Shown here: positions 43,027 to 54,663 of the stretch, in pieces
Numbering within the stretch: the first letter of the stretch is position 1
How the letters are laid out: the number at the start of each line of letters is the position of its first letter
Assembly (NCBI GenBank): GCA_017518255.1
Contig: JAFWVK010000036.1
Span: 59,461 to 123,460 of the forward strand
Direction of reading: 5' to 3'
DNA length: 64,000 nucleotides
DNA from: Oscillospiraceae bacterium
GTDB taxonomy: Bacteria > Bacillota > Clostridia > Oscillospirales > Ruminococcaceae
The notes under the pieces: model-generated
Database searches by the model: none
Told to the model about the DNA's origin: nothing
Seen by the model: only the letters and a program-made list of their open reading frames with translations
Position numbers and translations under genes: made by a program

Positions 43027-43731
43027 TTATTTGAGAAGCGGGATTTTGCACTTCTGGCAGCGGTCGGCTTCAACCGGATTCTTTCTGCCGCAGCTCACAC
43101 AGTAAATACACGGTCCGGATGCCTTGTCATAGCGCTCATACGGGAAATGAAACTGCGGATGATACCGGAAGCGGTCGCCGATATTGAGATAGTTGTATGC
43201 CCAGATCTGGCTGCCCTCATATTCCACGATCTTTTTCAGCTTGCCCTCCGAGGTCTGCACGAATGTCGTGTATTGCGTCGTCAGCTCGCGGTCGTCGGAA
43301 GAATTCCGGTGACGGTAGGTTTCCTTCTCCTTCTTGTCGGTGACAACGCCCTCATAGCTGTTTCCGGAACGGCTTTTGAAAAAGCTGAAGACCGCAAACA
43401 GCAGAAACACCGCCGAGACAATTGCGCCGTATTTGAGCGCGTCGGATGTCTCCATTTTATCGGATTTGCTGCTGTAAATCAGGAAGCCAATCAGCGGGAG
43501 AGGCACAATGAACATGGCGAAAATCATTGCAGCACGCCGGCTTTTTCCGATTGCGGCGAGAATTTCCGGATCGTTAACTCTGTCTGAAAAACCGGGCGCC
43601 GGAATTCCCTGCCGGACTGCGCCGTTTCCGGCGTAAAACCGCTGCATTACGGCAGCCTGCACCGCTGCACCGCAGACAGGGCAGAATTTGGCACCGTCTG
43701 CAATCTGGGTTCTGCAATTCTGGCAAAACAT
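43027..43731 (-). CDS. Membrane protein with zinc ribbons at both ends
   Basis: 234 residues from the ATG at 43731. The N-terminal zinc ribbon CQNC/CPVC (residues 3-21) and a C-terminal ribbon CVSC/CQKC (last 25 residues) flank two membrane helices (about 68-86 and 98-116) and a beta-rich domain with NSYEGVVTDKKEKE. Function unknown; the protein is reminiscent of the zinc-ribbon membrane proteins common in ruminococci. Confidence 0.75.
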   Translation of the reverse strand: MFCQNCRTQIADGAKFCPVCGAAVQAAVMQRFYAGNGAVRQGIPAPGFSDRVNDPEILAAIGKSRRAAMIFAMFIVPLPLIGFLIYSSKSDKMETSDALKYGAIVSAVFLLFAVFSFFKSRSGNSYEGVVTDKKEKETYRHRNSSDDRELTTQYTTFVQTSEGKLKKIVEYEGSQIWAYNYLNIGDRFRYHPQFHFPYERYDKASGPCIYCVSCGRKNPVEADRCQKCKIPLLK

Positions 43732-43759
43732 AATATCACCTGCTTTCCGCTGTTTTTTC

Positions 43760-43788
43760 AGTGTAGCATAATTCCCGGCAAAATGCAA
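43760..43788 (-). promoter_or_regulatory. Promoter of the double zinc-ribbon gene
   Basis: Minus-strand TTGCAT (43783-43788), 17-base spacer, TACACT (43760-43765) with extended -10 TGC. Confidence 0.65.
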
Positions 43789-43863
43789 GTGAAATGCAGA
43801 ACAATTTATAAAATATTCAATTTTATCCGACATAGAACTGCTGCTGTTCAAAGCGCATAAATG

Positions 43864-44100
43864 AAAAAGCACCTACGCGAACTGCATAGGTGCTTTTTGG
43901 AAACCGGCACTGCCGGAAAGGCTGTTCATATATGCTTCTGACTGGGTGAAACAATAAAAAGCACCTACGCGAACTGCATAGGTGCTTTTTGGAAACCGGC
44001 ACTGCCGGAAAGGCTGTTCATATATGCTTCTGACTGGGTGAAACAATAAAAAGCACCTACGCGAGCTGCATAGGTGCTTTTTTGGAACCGGCACTGCCGG
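43864..44100 (-). repeat. 92-base tandem repeat of terminators downstream of tRNA-Gln
   Basis: Copies begin at 43864, 43956 and 44048 (exact period 92; the third is cut short by the tRNA end). Each contains a strong bidirectional terminator (AAAAAGCACCTA / TAGGTGCTTTTT) and the palindrome CCGGCACTGCCGG. Three terminators therefore follow the tRNA. No protein is coded; a repetitive frame through here is an artefact of the repeat. Confidence 0.9.
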
Positions 44101-44176
44101 TGGTTGGGGTGGAAGGATTTGAACCCTCGAAATAACGGAGTCAGAGTCCGCTGCCTTACCGCTTGGCGACACCCCA
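44101..44176 (-). tRNA. tRNA-Gln (anticodon CTG)
   Basis: Reads on the minus strand TGGGGTGTCGCC at the 5' end, with acceptor stem TGGGGTG / CACCCCA, D arm GCCAAGCGGTAAGGC, anticodon stem GCGGA / TCCGT around loop CTCTGAC (anticodon CTG), T arm GGGTTCAAATCC and an encoded CCA end. 76 bases including CCA. Decodes CAG. Confidence 0.93.
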
Positions 44177-44194
44177 ATATCTGACGACCTAATT

Positions 44195-44223
44195 ATTATA
44201 TCACGGATTCCGTCTTTTGTAAA
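44195..44223 (-). promoter_or_regulatory. Promoter of tRNA-Gln
   Basis: Minus-strand TTTACA (44218-44223), 17-base spacer, TATAAT (44195-44200) with extended -10 TGA, about 18 bases upstream of the mature 5' end. Confidence 0.8.
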
Positions 44224-44312
44224 GTCCTTTTTCAATTTTTTCCGATTTTCAGTATTTTTGCAGAAAAAGCAATGCTGTTTTCGTGCATATTGTAATGATT
44301 CGCCGAAAGCAC

Positions 44313-44345
44313 GGAGAGGAATGCCGTCAATTCCTCTCCGCCGCT
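44313..44345. terminator. Hairpin between hydF and tRNA-Gln
   Basis: Stem GGAGAGGAAT / ATTCCTCTCC (44313-44322, 44330-44339), with a T run on the plus-strand side. It lies directly after the hydF stop. Confidence 0.65.
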
Positions 44346-44348
44346 TTT

Positions 44349-45551
44349 TTATACGTTCAGCAGAATGTCTCCCATCAGCGCACGCTCCAAAATACCGCTG
44401 CATGCTGCCAGAACAACGCCGTAATTGGTAAACGGGATATCCTGTGCAAGCGCCGTGCGCATCCGCCATTGCAGTTCGCGCTCTGTGCGCATACATCCGC
44501 CGCAGTGAATCACGAGCTGACAGCCGGACAAATCCTCCGGGAAGGTTCCGCCGGAACAGAAGCTCAGCCGAAATTTTCTGCCCGTCAGCTTTTCAATCGC
44601 ACGCGGCAGCTTCACGGTTCCGATATCGCCGCACTGTCTGTGATGCGTGCATCCCTCCGCAATCAGAATCTTTGCTCCCTCAGGAAGCGATTTCAGCGCG
44701 GAAACACCTTCAACGGCTGTTTTCAGAAAGCCCTTATACCGTGCCATGAGAATTGAAAACGATGTCAGCGGGACAGTATCCGGCACATCTTTTGCGGCAT
44801 TTGCAAAAGCCTGACTGTCCGTCACAACCATTCTCGGCGGTTCCCGCAGCCCGGAGAGGAGACCGGAGAGCTGTTCCGGCTGCACAAGCAGCGCACATGC
44901 ATTTGCATCGAGTATTTCGCGCAAAGTCTGCTGCTGCGGAAGAATCAGTCTGCCCTTCGGCGCAGATTCATCAATCGGCGTCACCAGCACAATGCTGTCG
45001 CCCGGTTCAATCAGGTCGCGGATGATATACCGTTCACCGCTGCCGTTCGCGGCAAATCTGCCGATCATCTCCTTAAGCTCCCGGATACCCTCGCCGGTTT
45101 TCGCACTGACAAATACCGTCTTCCCCGACAGTTCCGGATGCGTGCCGCGCTCTGATTTGTCACACTGGCTCAGTGCTACCAGAAACGGGATATTCTGTTC
45201 GCGGAACAGCTCAATCAAAGTTGTTTCCGTTTCGGAGAAGTCCTTCGATGCATCCGCAACCAGCACGGCAAGATCCGTCCGGTACAGCTCCCGCTTGGTT
45301 CTGGCAATCCGCTGTATGCCGAGCTGTTCGTCATCATCGTCGAAGCCGGCAGTATCGGTGATTGCAACCGGACCGACCGGCAGAAGCTCCATGGTCTTCA
45401 TCACCGCATCGGTTGTCGTTCCGGCAACGTCGGATACAATCGAAACTTCCTGACCGGTCAGAGCATTGACAAGGCTGGATTTTCCGGCATTTCTTGCGCC
45501 GAAAAAACCGATATGCACCCGCTCGGATGCCGGAACCTCATTGGATCCCAT
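44349..45551 (-). CDS. hydF: [FeFe]-hydrogenase maturation GTPase HydF
   Basis: 400 residues. N-terminal GTPase domain with P-loop GARNAGKSS, DTAGFDD (G3), SQCDKSE (G4 variant) and SAKTGEG; the C-terminal part has the [4Fe-4S]-cluster ligands in EGCTHHRQCGDIG and HCGGCM. HydF is the scaffold on which the H-cluster subcluster made by HydE and HydG is assembled, so the organism probably makes H2. hydE, hydG and the hydrogenase are not in this window. GAGGAAAACAGC precedes the ATG. Confidence 0.95.
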   Translation of the reverse strand: MGSNEVPASERVHIGFFGARNAGKSSLVNALTGQEVSIVSDVAGTTTDAVMKTMELLPVGPVAITDTAGFDDDDEQLGIQRIARTKRELYRTDLAVLVADASKDFSETETTLIELFREQNIPFLVALSQCDKSERGTHPELSGKTVFVSAKTGEGIRELKEMIGRFAANGSGERYIIRDLIEPGDSIVLVTPIDESAPKGRLILPQQQTLREILDANACALLVQPEQLSGLLSGLREPPRMVVTDSQAFANAAKDVPDTVPLTSFSILMARYKGFLKTAVEGVSALKSLPEGAKILIAEGCTHHRQCGDIGTVKLPRAIEKLTGRKFRLSFCSGGTFPEDLSGCQLVIHCGGCMRTERELQWRMRTALAQDIPFTNYGVVLAACSGILERALMGDILLNV

Positions 45552-45585
45552 GCTGTTTTCCTCCTGAAAAAGCAGTCAGAAAGCA

Positions 45586-45617
45586 GCGCAGCCAGCCAGT
45601 TATCTGACCGGCTGCGC
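45586..45617. terminator. Hairpin between the cellulase and hydF genes
   Basis: Stem GCGCAGCC / GGCTGCGC (45586-45593, 45610-45617), 40 bases after the end of the cellulase gene. Confidence 0.6.
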
Positions 45618-45656
45618 CGTTTCTTTGATGTCTGTATTATGACTGAGCATCCGGAA

Positions 45657-47372
45657 TCATTTGCCGTAAAAATCCTTTTCGGAAATCAGTCCCGCGAGAT
45701 ATTTCAGCAGATGCGTCAGATCTTTTGTACTGACACCGATTACGCCGTCTACATCGGCATTGAGTTTCCCCTGCTCGGTCACGCCCGACTTTGTATCTTC
45801 AGCCGCCACGCGTGACAGCAGCACGGCATCCAGAACATTTACCACGCCGTTACAGTCTACGTCACCGCGCAGATTTTCGCTGTCCGGTTCGGTTGTTGTG
45901 GTCTCCGTTGTTTCTTCGGGTGTTGTCTTCGGCTCCGGACGCGACCCGCTGTAATAATCGCTCAGGGACATGCCGTTTGCGCCGACCGGAATCTGATGAT
46001 CGAGGCTGATGAACACGCCGTTTTCGTCCTGCCAGAGCGCAGGTTTCACGAGCTCATATTTTTCCACATCCCACTGACCGAAATCATCCCACACCAGACC
46101 GCCGGTGTCGCCGGAATTTTCGTTGAAGCACCAGAAAGTGTGGTGAATATGCTTGTCGATCATGTAATCACGGATCTCATGCAGCCAATGCGTGTTCTCG
46201 CCGGTCGGGTCATTCACTGCATCAATGAAGCCGCCCCACTCGCCAACCAGCAGCGGTGCGATATGCTCTTCGGCGATAAATGCCCATGTGTCATACCAGT
46301 AATCATCAAGCAAAGACTGCCTGTCAAAGGATCTGGTTTCGTCTTTCATGTAAAACCACTTCTGATCGTAAACAAGCGGGCCGTAGTCATGCGGAGAATA
46401 TACGATGTGGCTCTTCAGTTTTTCGTCAAGCGGATTGTCGCGCACACCGCGGAGATTGCCGCCCCACCATGCGCCGAAGATCTTGCTCGGCTCATCATAG
46501 TGCGCATAATCGACCGCCGGAGTCGTCCAGTCTGCACCCGCTGCAAAATCCGGATAGCATTCATTGCCCTCAACCATGATCAGCAGATTCGGATTCTGTT
46601 TCAGCACAGCCATTGCTCCGCGCTCTGCCGCATATTTCCAGTTGTTGTCATCCGTGGAATCATCCCACTTGGCAAACTGCTGTTCCTCCGGCTTGCCGTG
46701 CGGCTCATTTTTCAGGTCGATTGCAATGATCGTGTCATCATTCTTGTAGTAATCCGCAAACCATGAAAGAGCCTCTAGCCAATCATCGGCAGAATACTTA
46801 TCGTCATACCACAGCGGCTTCTGATGGCCGACCGGATCAGAGGATGCGCTGTGAATGTCGATCATGATCTTGATGCCAAGCTCCTTGCACCACTGCACTG
46901 CCATGTTCCAGATGTCGAAGCTATACATGATCGTATACCGCCCCTGTCCGTCCACGCCGCCCTCGACAGTCAGCTCAGGATTGGAATACGCATTGACATA
47001 ATCCTTGATTCCGAACGGGCTCTTATCGTCTGACTCCTTGTTCTTCCACTGCAAAAGTATCTGCGTGGACATCGGCACTCTGAGCAGATTGAAGCCGTGA
47101 TCGGCAATCTGCGTCAGCATGCTGTGCAGATTCTTTGACCACACACCGTCAAACACCTGACGCCCGGTGTTATAGCCGAACCAGTTGACGCCGGTCAGCC
47201 AGACCTCATTGCCGTTCATGTCCACAATCTTATCGCCTTCGACATGCAGCCAGTCATCCTGTGTGTCATCGGCTGCCGCGGATGCAGCCGTTGAGCCGAC
47301 AGGAAAGGTCACGCCTTGCGACAGCAGCATCAGCCCGGCAGAAAGCAAAGCTGTCAGTTTTTTTCCTTTCAT
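45657..47372 (-). CDS. Secreted GH5 endoglucanase with C-terminal dockerin
   Basis: 571 residues from the ATG at 47372, chosen because GAGGGG is 9 bases upstream; another ATG three codons earlier abuts it. Signal peptide (about 1-33), GH5 catalytic domain with acid/base Glu in DLKNEPHG (about 223) and nucleophile Glu in LVGEWGG (about 378), a Pro/Thr/Glu linker (PEETTETTTTEPDSENL), then a type I dockerin (RGDVDCNGVVNVLDAVLLSR and ADVDGVIGVSTKDLTHLLKYL, quoted as landmarks). It is a cellulosomal cellulase of the endoglucanase type. Confidence 0.95.
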   Translation of the reverse strand: MKGKKLTALLSAGLMLLSQGVTFPVGSTAASAAADDTQDDWLHVEGDKIVDMNGNEVWLTGVNWFGYNTGRQVFDGVWSKNLHSMLTQIADHGFNLLRVPMSTQILLQWKNKESDDKSPFGIKDYVNAYSNPELTVEGGVDGQGRYTIMYSFDIWNMAVQWCKELGIKIMIDIHSASSDPVGHQKPLWYDDKYSADDWLEALSWFADYYKNDDTIIAIDLKNEPHGKPEEQQFAKWDDSTDDNNWKYAAERGAMAVLKQNPNLLIMVEGNECYPDFAAGADWTTPAVDYAHYDEPSKIFGAWWGGNLRGVRDNPLDEKLKSHIVYSPHDYGPLVYDQKWFYMKDETRSFDRQSLLDDYWYDTWAFIAEEHIAPLLVGEWGGFIDAVNDPTGENTHWLHEIRDYMIDKHIHHTFWCFNENSGDTGGLVWDDFGQWDVEKYELVKPALWQDENGVFISLDHQIPVGANGMSLSDYYSGSRPEPKTTPEETTETTTTEPDSENLRGDVDCNGVVNVLDAVLLSRVAAEDTKSGVTEQGKLNADVDGVIGVSTKDLTHLLKYLAGLISEKDFYGK

Positions 47373-47513
47373 AAATCTCATCCCCTCTTCGATTTTGCTT
47401 TTGACAATATGACAATGCCGCACAAAGTCCGGTCTGCTCTCTGTGCGGTATTGTATCCTGAATCAGATTTCCGGAGCAGCCGTCATCTCGCGCTCTGCAT
47501 TCCGGAAGGTGCA

Positions 47514-48173
47514 TCAGTAGGTATACTGTGGAGCCTTTTTCCCTTTGATTACCGTGACAATAAAGAGAATCAGCATCAAAACAGCGCCGGCTGCAAGGCC
47601 GAAGCCGATGAACACCGTTGTCTGGAAGCCCTCAAATCTTGCGTATGTCATAATGACATTCGTTTCGCATTCCGTGTTATAGTTTTCGCCCCACCACGAT
47701 GAAAAAATGCTGTTCAGATCCTTAGACATTTTATTCACTCTTGCGGTAAACGGAATCCGTGCGGTCGGGCGGTCGCTTTCAGTAAGCTCCTCCGGATTGA
47801 CATCCATCATTTTAAAGAAATACGTCCAGTCTCTGCCGAGCTTATCCAGCTGAGCATATTCGTCGGATTTACTTGTTCCGTAGAGAATGCATTGACCGTT
47901 GTCCATATACACCGCATAATACTGCATGGTTGTGGACTTGGAGGTAGTAATGCCGAAATGCTTTTTGGTTTCCTGCCGCTCTGCAATTGAGCCTTCGGTT
48001 ACTTCGATATAACCCTTGACCAGATCGCCCTCTTTCAGTTCTCCGGCTGCAACAGTATTGAAGTCCTTGATATCGCCTTTCCGGTATTTCTGCCATGCGG
48101 GAAGATCTGCTGCGAGCAATGCAACGGAAAGCACTGCAAACACGATTGTTAAAATCAGACAAACACGCTTCAT
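47514..48173 (-). CDS. Hypothetical two-helix membrane protein
   Basis: 219 residues. N-terminal membrane helix or uncleaved signal (about 4-22), an external domain of about 150 residues containing GYIEVTEGSIAERQETKKHFGI and YYAVYMDNGQCILYGTS, and a C-terminal membrane helix (about 186-210) with a basic tail. No family recognised. It starts 33 bases after atpC and may be read from the ATP synthase transcript. Confidence 0.7.
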   Translation of the reverse strand: MKRVCLILTIVFAVLSVALLAADLPAWQKYRKGDIKDFNTVAAGELKEGDLVKGYIEVTEGSIAERQETKKHFGITTSKSTTMQYYAVYMDNGQCILYGTSKSDEYAQLDKLGRDWTYFFKMMDVNPEELTESDRPTARIPFTARVNKMSKDLNSIFSSWWGENYNTECETNVIMTYARFEGFQTTVFIGFGLAAGAVLMLILFIVTVIKGKKAPQYTY

Positions 48174-48206
48174 GATTCTTACCCGATTCCTTTCCTTACA
48201 AATGGT

Positions 48207-48614
48207 TTACTGCTTCATCGAAGAAACCTTCAGCCTGTTCAGCGCACGCTGAAGTTTCAGTTCCGCAAACTTCTGTTCTTCCTTGCTCCTGCTGTTTTCT
48301 TTTTTTCTCCGTGCATCTTCTTCGGAGCGTTTTGCCCAGTCGATGTCGATATCCTCCGCCCATTCCACCGCATTCGCGAGGATTGCCGTGCGAAGCGGCG
48401 ATACCTTGACTGCGCCGCCGGACAGTGCCGCAATCCGCTCTGTTCCGTCCTCCATGATAATTTTCACCGGTCCGGAGGGAAGCGCCGCGACATATTTTTC
48501 ATGCTTTGCGAGGATGCCGAGATCACCTTCCGTCGTGCGGACGATTACACGCTGGACATCCCCCTCAAAAAACACCTTTTCCGGCGTAATGATCTGAAGC
48601 GGAAACGTGCTCAC
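48207..48614 (-). CDS. atpC: ATP synthase epsilon subunit
   Basis: 135 residues: N-terminal beta-barrel (FPLQIITPEKVFFEGDVQRVIVRTTEGDLGIL landmarks: ITPEKVFFEGD, GDLGIL) and two C-terminal helices. Inhibitory rotor subunit of F1. It begins with a GTG immediately after the atpD stop; GAGGAGGT lies 7 bases upstream. Confidence 0.93.
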   Translation of the reverse strand: MSTFPLQIITPEKVFFEGDVQRVIVRTTEGDLGILAKHEKYVAALPSGPVKIIMEDGTERIAALSGGAVKVSPLRTAILANAVEWAEDIDIDWAKRSEEDARRKKENSRSKEEQKFAELKLQRALNRLKVSSMKQ

Positions 48615-50039
<1,425 letters not shown>

Positions 50040-50101
50040 CTAAGGCTCACTTTCTTTGAAAAGGTTTTTCTGTGAGAAAAGGATATTGCAGCGGGCTCCG
50101 G

Positions 50102-50968
50102 TCACTCCTGCGCATTCGCACCGGAAACGATCTCGGTCAGCTCCTGCGTAATGGATGCCTGACGCGCCCGGTTATATTTCAGAGAGAGATCGTCAATCAT
50201 CTCCTGTGCATTGTCGGTTGCATTCTCCATTGCCATGCGGCGGGCAGCCTGCTCGGAGGCATAGGTGTCCACAATCGTGCAATACAGAATGCCTGCGAGA
50301 TACTGCGGAATCAGGGAATTGAACACCGCTTCGGGGCTCGGCTCATAATTGGTCAGACTTTGCACGCCCTCCGCCTTTTCAAGGTTCGGCACAGGGATGA
50401 CCTGCATCTGTCTTGCCTCCTGCGCCAGCGGAGAGACCATGTTCGTGAAGAATACCTCAACAAGTGCAAGATGTCCTTCGTCAAAGAGATGCACGATATG
50501 TTCCGCCATATGCAGCGCGGTATAGGTAGTGATTTTTTCGGCAACATTGTCAAAGCTGCCAAGAATCCGGTTCGGGAACTTGGCATAATGCTCGGAGGCT
50601 TTTTTGCCGACGGTCATCAGAATGACCTCTCTGCCCTGCGCCTCCAGCTCCTTCAGCCGCTGATCCGCCAGCCGGAATACATTGAGATTGAAGCCGCCGG
50701 CGAGTCCGCGGTCGCCTGCCATAACAATCAGCAGCGCCGCACCCTGTTCCCGCAGCTCGGTATATGCCGAATGGAATCCGACCGCCTCTGAGGCAACCTC
50801 GCTCATTGTCTCATAGAGCAGATTGAAGAACGGAACCGCCTGTTCCGCGCGCTCCTTCGCATGGCGGAGCTTTGACGACGAAACCAGCTCCATCGCCTTG
50901 GTAATCTGCATGGTGCTCTCGACGCTTTTGATCCGGCGCTTGATCGCTTTCATATTGGAAGCAGCCAT
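50102..50968 (-). CDS. atpG: ATP synthase gamma subunit
   Basis: 288 residues, the central F1 shaft. N-terminal helix AIKRRIKSVESTMQITKAMELVS-type (landmark ITKAMELVSSSKLR), Rossmann core with MAGDRGLAGGFN and C-terminal helix ENATDNAQEMIDDLSLKYNRARQA. GGAGGTG precedes the ATG. Confidence 0.96.
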   Translation of the reverse strand: MAASNMKAIKRRIKSVESTMQITKAMELVSSSKLRHAKERAEQAVPFFNLLYETMSEVASEAVGFHSAYTELREQGAALLIVMAGDRGLAGGFNLNVFRLADQRLKELEAQGREVILMTVGKKASEHYAKFPNRILGSFDNVAEKITTYTALHMAEHIVHLFDEGHLALVEVFFTNMVSPLAQEARQMQVIPVPNLEKAEGVQSLTNYEPSPEAVFNSLIPQYLAGILYCTIVDTYASEQAARRMAMENATDNAQEMIDDLSLKYNRARQASITQELTEIVSGANAQE

Positions 50969-50983
50969 TCTTCACACCTCCGG

Positions 50984-52489
50984 TCAGACAAAGCGTTCCG
51001 CAAATTCCGTAATCACGGTTTTCAGCGCGGTTTCGGTCTCTTTTGTGAGCTTTCCGGTCTGTTCGATCTCGGAAATCAGATCGCCGTGCGCCTCGTTGAC
51101 CTCCGTCAGCAGTGCCTCTTCAAATTCATGGATCCGGCTGACCGGAATCTCACGCAGCAGATTATTCGTCACAGCGTAGAGAATCACAACCTGATCGGTT
51201 GCGGAGAGCGGGCTGCTCTTTCCCTGCTTGAGCACCTCCACAACACGTTCGCCCAGTGCAAGACGCTCCTTGGTGTCCTTGTCAAGATCGGAGCCGAACT
51301 GGGAAAACGCCTGTAATTCGCGGTACTGCGAATAGGTCAGCTTCAGCGAACCGGAAACCTTTTTCATTGCCGGAATCTGCGCGGCAGAGCCGACACGGGA
51401 AACCGAGATGCCCGGATTGACTGCCGGACGGATGCCCGCATTGAACAGATCGGTTTCAAGGAAGATCTGACCGTCCGTGATCGAAATGACGTTGGTCGGG
51501 ATATATGCGGAGACATCGCCCGCCTGAGTCTCAATGATCGGCAGCGCCGTCAGCGAGCCGCCGCCGTAGTTTTCGTTGAGGCAGCAGGCACGCTCCAGCA
51601 GACGGGAGTGCAGATAGAACACATCGCCCGGATAGGCTTCGCGTCCCGGCGGACGCTTCAGCAGCAGCGAGAGCGTTCTGTAAGCAACCGCATGCTTGGA
51701 GAGATCATCATATACAATCAGAACATCCTTGCCCTGATCGGTAAAATATTCGCCCATCGTGCAGCCGGAATACGGCGCAATATATTGCAGCGGCGCCAGC
51801 TCGGATGCCGTCGCGGAGACGACAATCGTATAGGACATTGCCTCTGCCTTTGTCAGCATTTCCACGACATTCGCAACGGTTGAACGCTTCTGACCGATTG
51901 CGACATAGATGCAGATGACATTTTTGCCCTTCTGGTTCATAATCGTATCGAGGGCAATGGTCGTCTTGCCGGTCTGACGGTCACCGATAATCAGTTCACG
52001 CTGTCCTCTGCCGATCGGAATCATCGAGTCAATCGCCTTGATTCCGGTCTGGAGCGGTTCATGGACAGATTTTCTGGTGATGATGCCCGGCGCAATCTTC
52101 TCAATCGGCTTGCGCTCTTTTGTCTGGATCGCGCCCTTGCCGTCAATCGGCTCACCGAGCGCATTGACGACTCTGCCGAGCAGTTCCTCACCGACAGGAA
52201 CCGAAACGATCTGTCTGGTTCTCTTGACGGCCGTGCCTTCCTTGATATCGTGATCGGAGCCGAGCAGCACTGCGCCGACAAAGTCATGCTCCAGATTCAG
52301 TGCCATACCGGAGATGCCGCCTTCAAATTCCAGCAGTTCGCCCGACATGCACTGTTCCAGCCCGTGTACGTTTGCGATTCCGTCACCGACCGTAATTACC
52401 GTACCGACATCGGCAAGGTTCAGCTTTGCCTCATAGTGTTTGAGCTGTTCCTTGATGATACCGGTGATTTCATCTGGTCTTAAATTCAT
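50984..52489 (-). CDS. atpA: ATP synthase alpha subunit
   Basis: 501 residues, non-catalytic nucleotide-binding F1 subunit. P-loop [25 protein letters not shown], Walker [17 protein letters not shown] and signature [17 protein letters not shown]. Conserved length. Lies between atpH and atpG as usual. Confidence 0.97.
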   Translation of the reverse strand: MNLRPDEITGIIKEQLKHYEAKLNLADVGTVITVGDGIANVHGLEQCMSGELLEFEGGISGMALNLEHDFVGAVLLGSDHDIKEGTAVKRTRQIVSVPVGEELLGRVVNALGEPIDGKGAIQTKERKPIEKIAPGIITRKSVHEPLQTGIKAIDSMIPIGRGQRELIIGDRQTGKTTIALDTIMNQKGKNVICIYVAIGQKRSTVANVVEMLTKAEAMSYTIVVSATASELAPLQYIAPYSGCTMGEYFTDQGKDVLIVYDDLSKHAVAYRTLSLLLKRPPGREAYPGDVFYLHSRLLERACCLNENYGGGSLTALPIIETQAGDVSAYIPTNVISITDGQIFLETDLFNAGIRPAVNPGISVSRVGSAAQIPAMKKVSGSLKLTYSQYRELQAFSQFGSDLDKDTKERLALGERVVEVLKQGKSSPLSATDQVVILYAVTNNLLREIPVSRIHEFEEALLTEVNEAHGDLISEIEQTGKLTKETETALKTVITEFAERFV

Positions 52490-52517
52490 GTTACACCTTC
52501 TTAGGCCGGACGGACGC

Positions 52518-53048
52518 TCAGGAAAGCTGTGCTTTCAGCGTATCCAGCCGATATTTCACACTGTTATCAATCCGCGTATCGCCGTACTGAACGATCACGC
52601 CGCCGAGCACCGAGCGGTCAATATGCTCGGTTATCCGGACGGTCTTGCCGAGCTTTTTGCTCAGCGCACCGCGCAGGCGCTCCTTCTGCGCCGGATTCAG
52701 CGGAACCGCCGTTGTGACATGCACCTCAACCGTTCCCTGATAATCCAGCATATGCGCATCAAAATCATCCGCGATCTCATTCAGGAAAGGGACTCTGCCG
52801 TGGTCAATCAGCAGAAACAGCAGCGAGCATGCATTTCCCTCTGTCCCGAAGATTGTTTTTGCGATATCCAGCCGCTCTCCGACAGAAATGGTCGGGAGAG
52901 AGAGCAGTCTTGTCAGATCGGGATTGAGAGAGAACAGCACTGCAATCTGTCTCAGATCGGCGCGGGTTTCCAGCAGGGAGGCATCCCCCTGTTCGCGTGC
53001 AAGCGAGAACAGTGCATTTGCGTATACCGCAGATACTTCGGAACTCAC
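52518..53048 (-). CDS. atpH: ATP synthase delta subunit
   Basis: 176 residues, OSCP-type stator subunit. [17 protein letters not shown] at the N-terminus and the C-terminal signature [22 protein letters not shown]. The ATG overlaps the atpF stop by 4 bases. Confidence 0.93.
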   Translation of the reverse strand: MSSEVSAVYANALFSLAREQGDASLLETRADLRQIAVLFSLNPDLTRLLSLPTISVGERLDIAKTIFGTEGNACSLLFLLIDHGRVPFLNEIADDFDAHMLDYQGTVEVHVTTAVPLNPAQKERLRGALSKKLGKTVRITEHIDRSVLGGVIVQYGDTRIDNSVKYRLDTLKAQLS

Positions 53049-53545
53049 TCTGCATCACCCACCGAATCTATAAACTCATCAATCAGTCTTGCGTGATCCG
53101 CCGGATTGATTTCCCGTCCGACGACCTTTTCCGCAACCAGAACTGCCAGCCCGGAGACTTCCCCGCGCAGTTCATGCTCCGCACGGCGCTTTTCGCGTTC
53201 GAGCTCCTCGGCGTTCTGCTGCATGATTCCGGCAGCTTCCGCTCTTGCTTTTTCAATGATCTCATCCGAACGCTTCTGCGCTTTTCTGCTTGCATCGCGC
53301 ATCATCTCGGCGGATTCTTCCTTCGCCCTGTCCAGTTTTTCCCGGTATTCGGCTTCGGCAGTTTCCGCGCGGCTCCGAGCATCCTCAGCATCTTTCAGTG
53401 CCTGATCGACAGCCGTCTGCCGCTTTTCGAGAATCTGATTGACCGGCTTGAACAGAAAATGCCGCAGCCCCAGAAACAGAATCAGCGTATTGGCAAGCGT
53501 GAACAGGATGGTTCCGGGATCAATGGATAAAAATCCAAGTTTCAT
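53045..53545 (-). CDS. atpF: ATP synthase b subunit
   Basis: 166 residues: one N-terminal membrane helix (about 8-27, FTLANTLILFLGLRHFLFKP) and a long charged helix to the C-terminus that dimerises as the peripheral stalk. Overlaps atpH by 4 bases. Confidence 0.94.
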   Translation of the reverse strand: MKLGFLSIDPGTILFTLANTLILFLGLRHFLFKPVNQILEKRQTAVDQALKDAEDARSRAETAEAEYREKLDRAKEESAEMMRDASRKAQKRSDEIIEKARAEAAGIMQQNAEELEREKRRAEHELRGEVSGLAVLVAEKVVGREINPADHARLIDEFIDSVGDAE

Positions 53546-53593
53546 GTTTTCAAATCAGCCCTTCTTCGCGTTTTTCCGGTTTCTTCCTGCCGA

Positions 53594-53860
<267 letters not shown>

Positions 53861-53892
53861 TTACCTCCAAATCATAATCAACAAAAAGCGGT

Positions 53893-54651
53893 TTATGCCG
53901 CATCCTCAGAGGGACCGGCATTGCTGATAAAGACCATTGTCAGCATGATAAAGATAAACGCCTGCATAAAATCCGAGAACAGATCGAAATACAGGGAAAG
54001 CGCAGCCGGAATACCGACTGTCAGAAGCGGGACCTGAAGCCGGATCATATGACTCAGGTTTGCCAGTCCGTAATAGATCAGTCCCATAATAATCGAGCCG
54101 CCTGCGATATTGCCGAAGTGACGCAGTGCCATTGCCGTCGGGGTTGAGATCTCGCTCAGGACATTGATCGGCAGCATCACGGGAATCGGATCTCCGAAGC
54201 CTTTCAGATACCCCTTCACGCCGCCGCAGCGGATCTTGGTTGCGGTAATCAGCACGAAGGTGATTGCAGCCCATGTCAGCAGCACCGAAAAGTCGGATGT
54301 AACCGACCGCACGCCGAACAGACTGATGAGACTTCCGAAAATGGAGAAGCAGAAAACCGTTGCAATATACGGCGTAAACCAGAGCCAGCGTCTGCCCATG
54401 GTGTCACGGACAAGCCCGGTAATCGCCTCCACTGCCATTTCCGCAATTGCCTGCCGCTTGGATGTACCGCGCACTTTCAGGTTCCGTGTCAGCAAAAATG
54501 CAGTTAACAGAATCACTGCCATGACGATCCATTCCAGAATGACCGTTTCCGTAAAATTGATTTTCATGCCGAACAGATGAAAGGTTTTGATGACTTTCGG
54601 TCCGCTGACTTCCAGCTTTTCAGGTCCTCTCAGTACCTTTGGAATTGCCAT
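53893..54651 (-). CDS. atpB: ATP synthase a subunit
   Basis: 252 residues, about five or six membrane helices, stator channel subunit. The essential Arg is in TAMALRHFGNIAGG; the C-terminal helix contains FSDFMQAFIFIMLTMVF. Directly after the atpI-like gene and before atpE, standard order. Confidence 0.95.
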   Translation of the reverse strand: MAIPKVLRGPEKLEVSGPKVIKTFHLFGMKINFTETVILEWIVMAVILLTAFLLTRNLKVRGTSKRQAIAEMAVEAITGLVRDTMGRRWLWFTPYIATVFCFSIFGSLISLFGVRSVTSDFSVLLTWAAITFVLITATKIRCGGVKGYLKGFGDPIPVMLPINVLSEISTPTAMALRHFGNIAGGSIIMGLIYYGLANLSHMIRLQVPLLTVGIPAALSLYFDLFSDFMQAFIFIMLTMVFISNAGPSEDAA

Positions 54652-54663
54652 AGATGTATAATC

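Noticed and set aside
43873..44496. Frame of 207 codons on the minus strand through the tandem repeats and tRNA-Gln
   Set aside because: It is open only because the 92-base repeat has no stops in this frame; it runs through the tRNA and the hydF-side intergenic region, and the protein is a repetition of the repeat.
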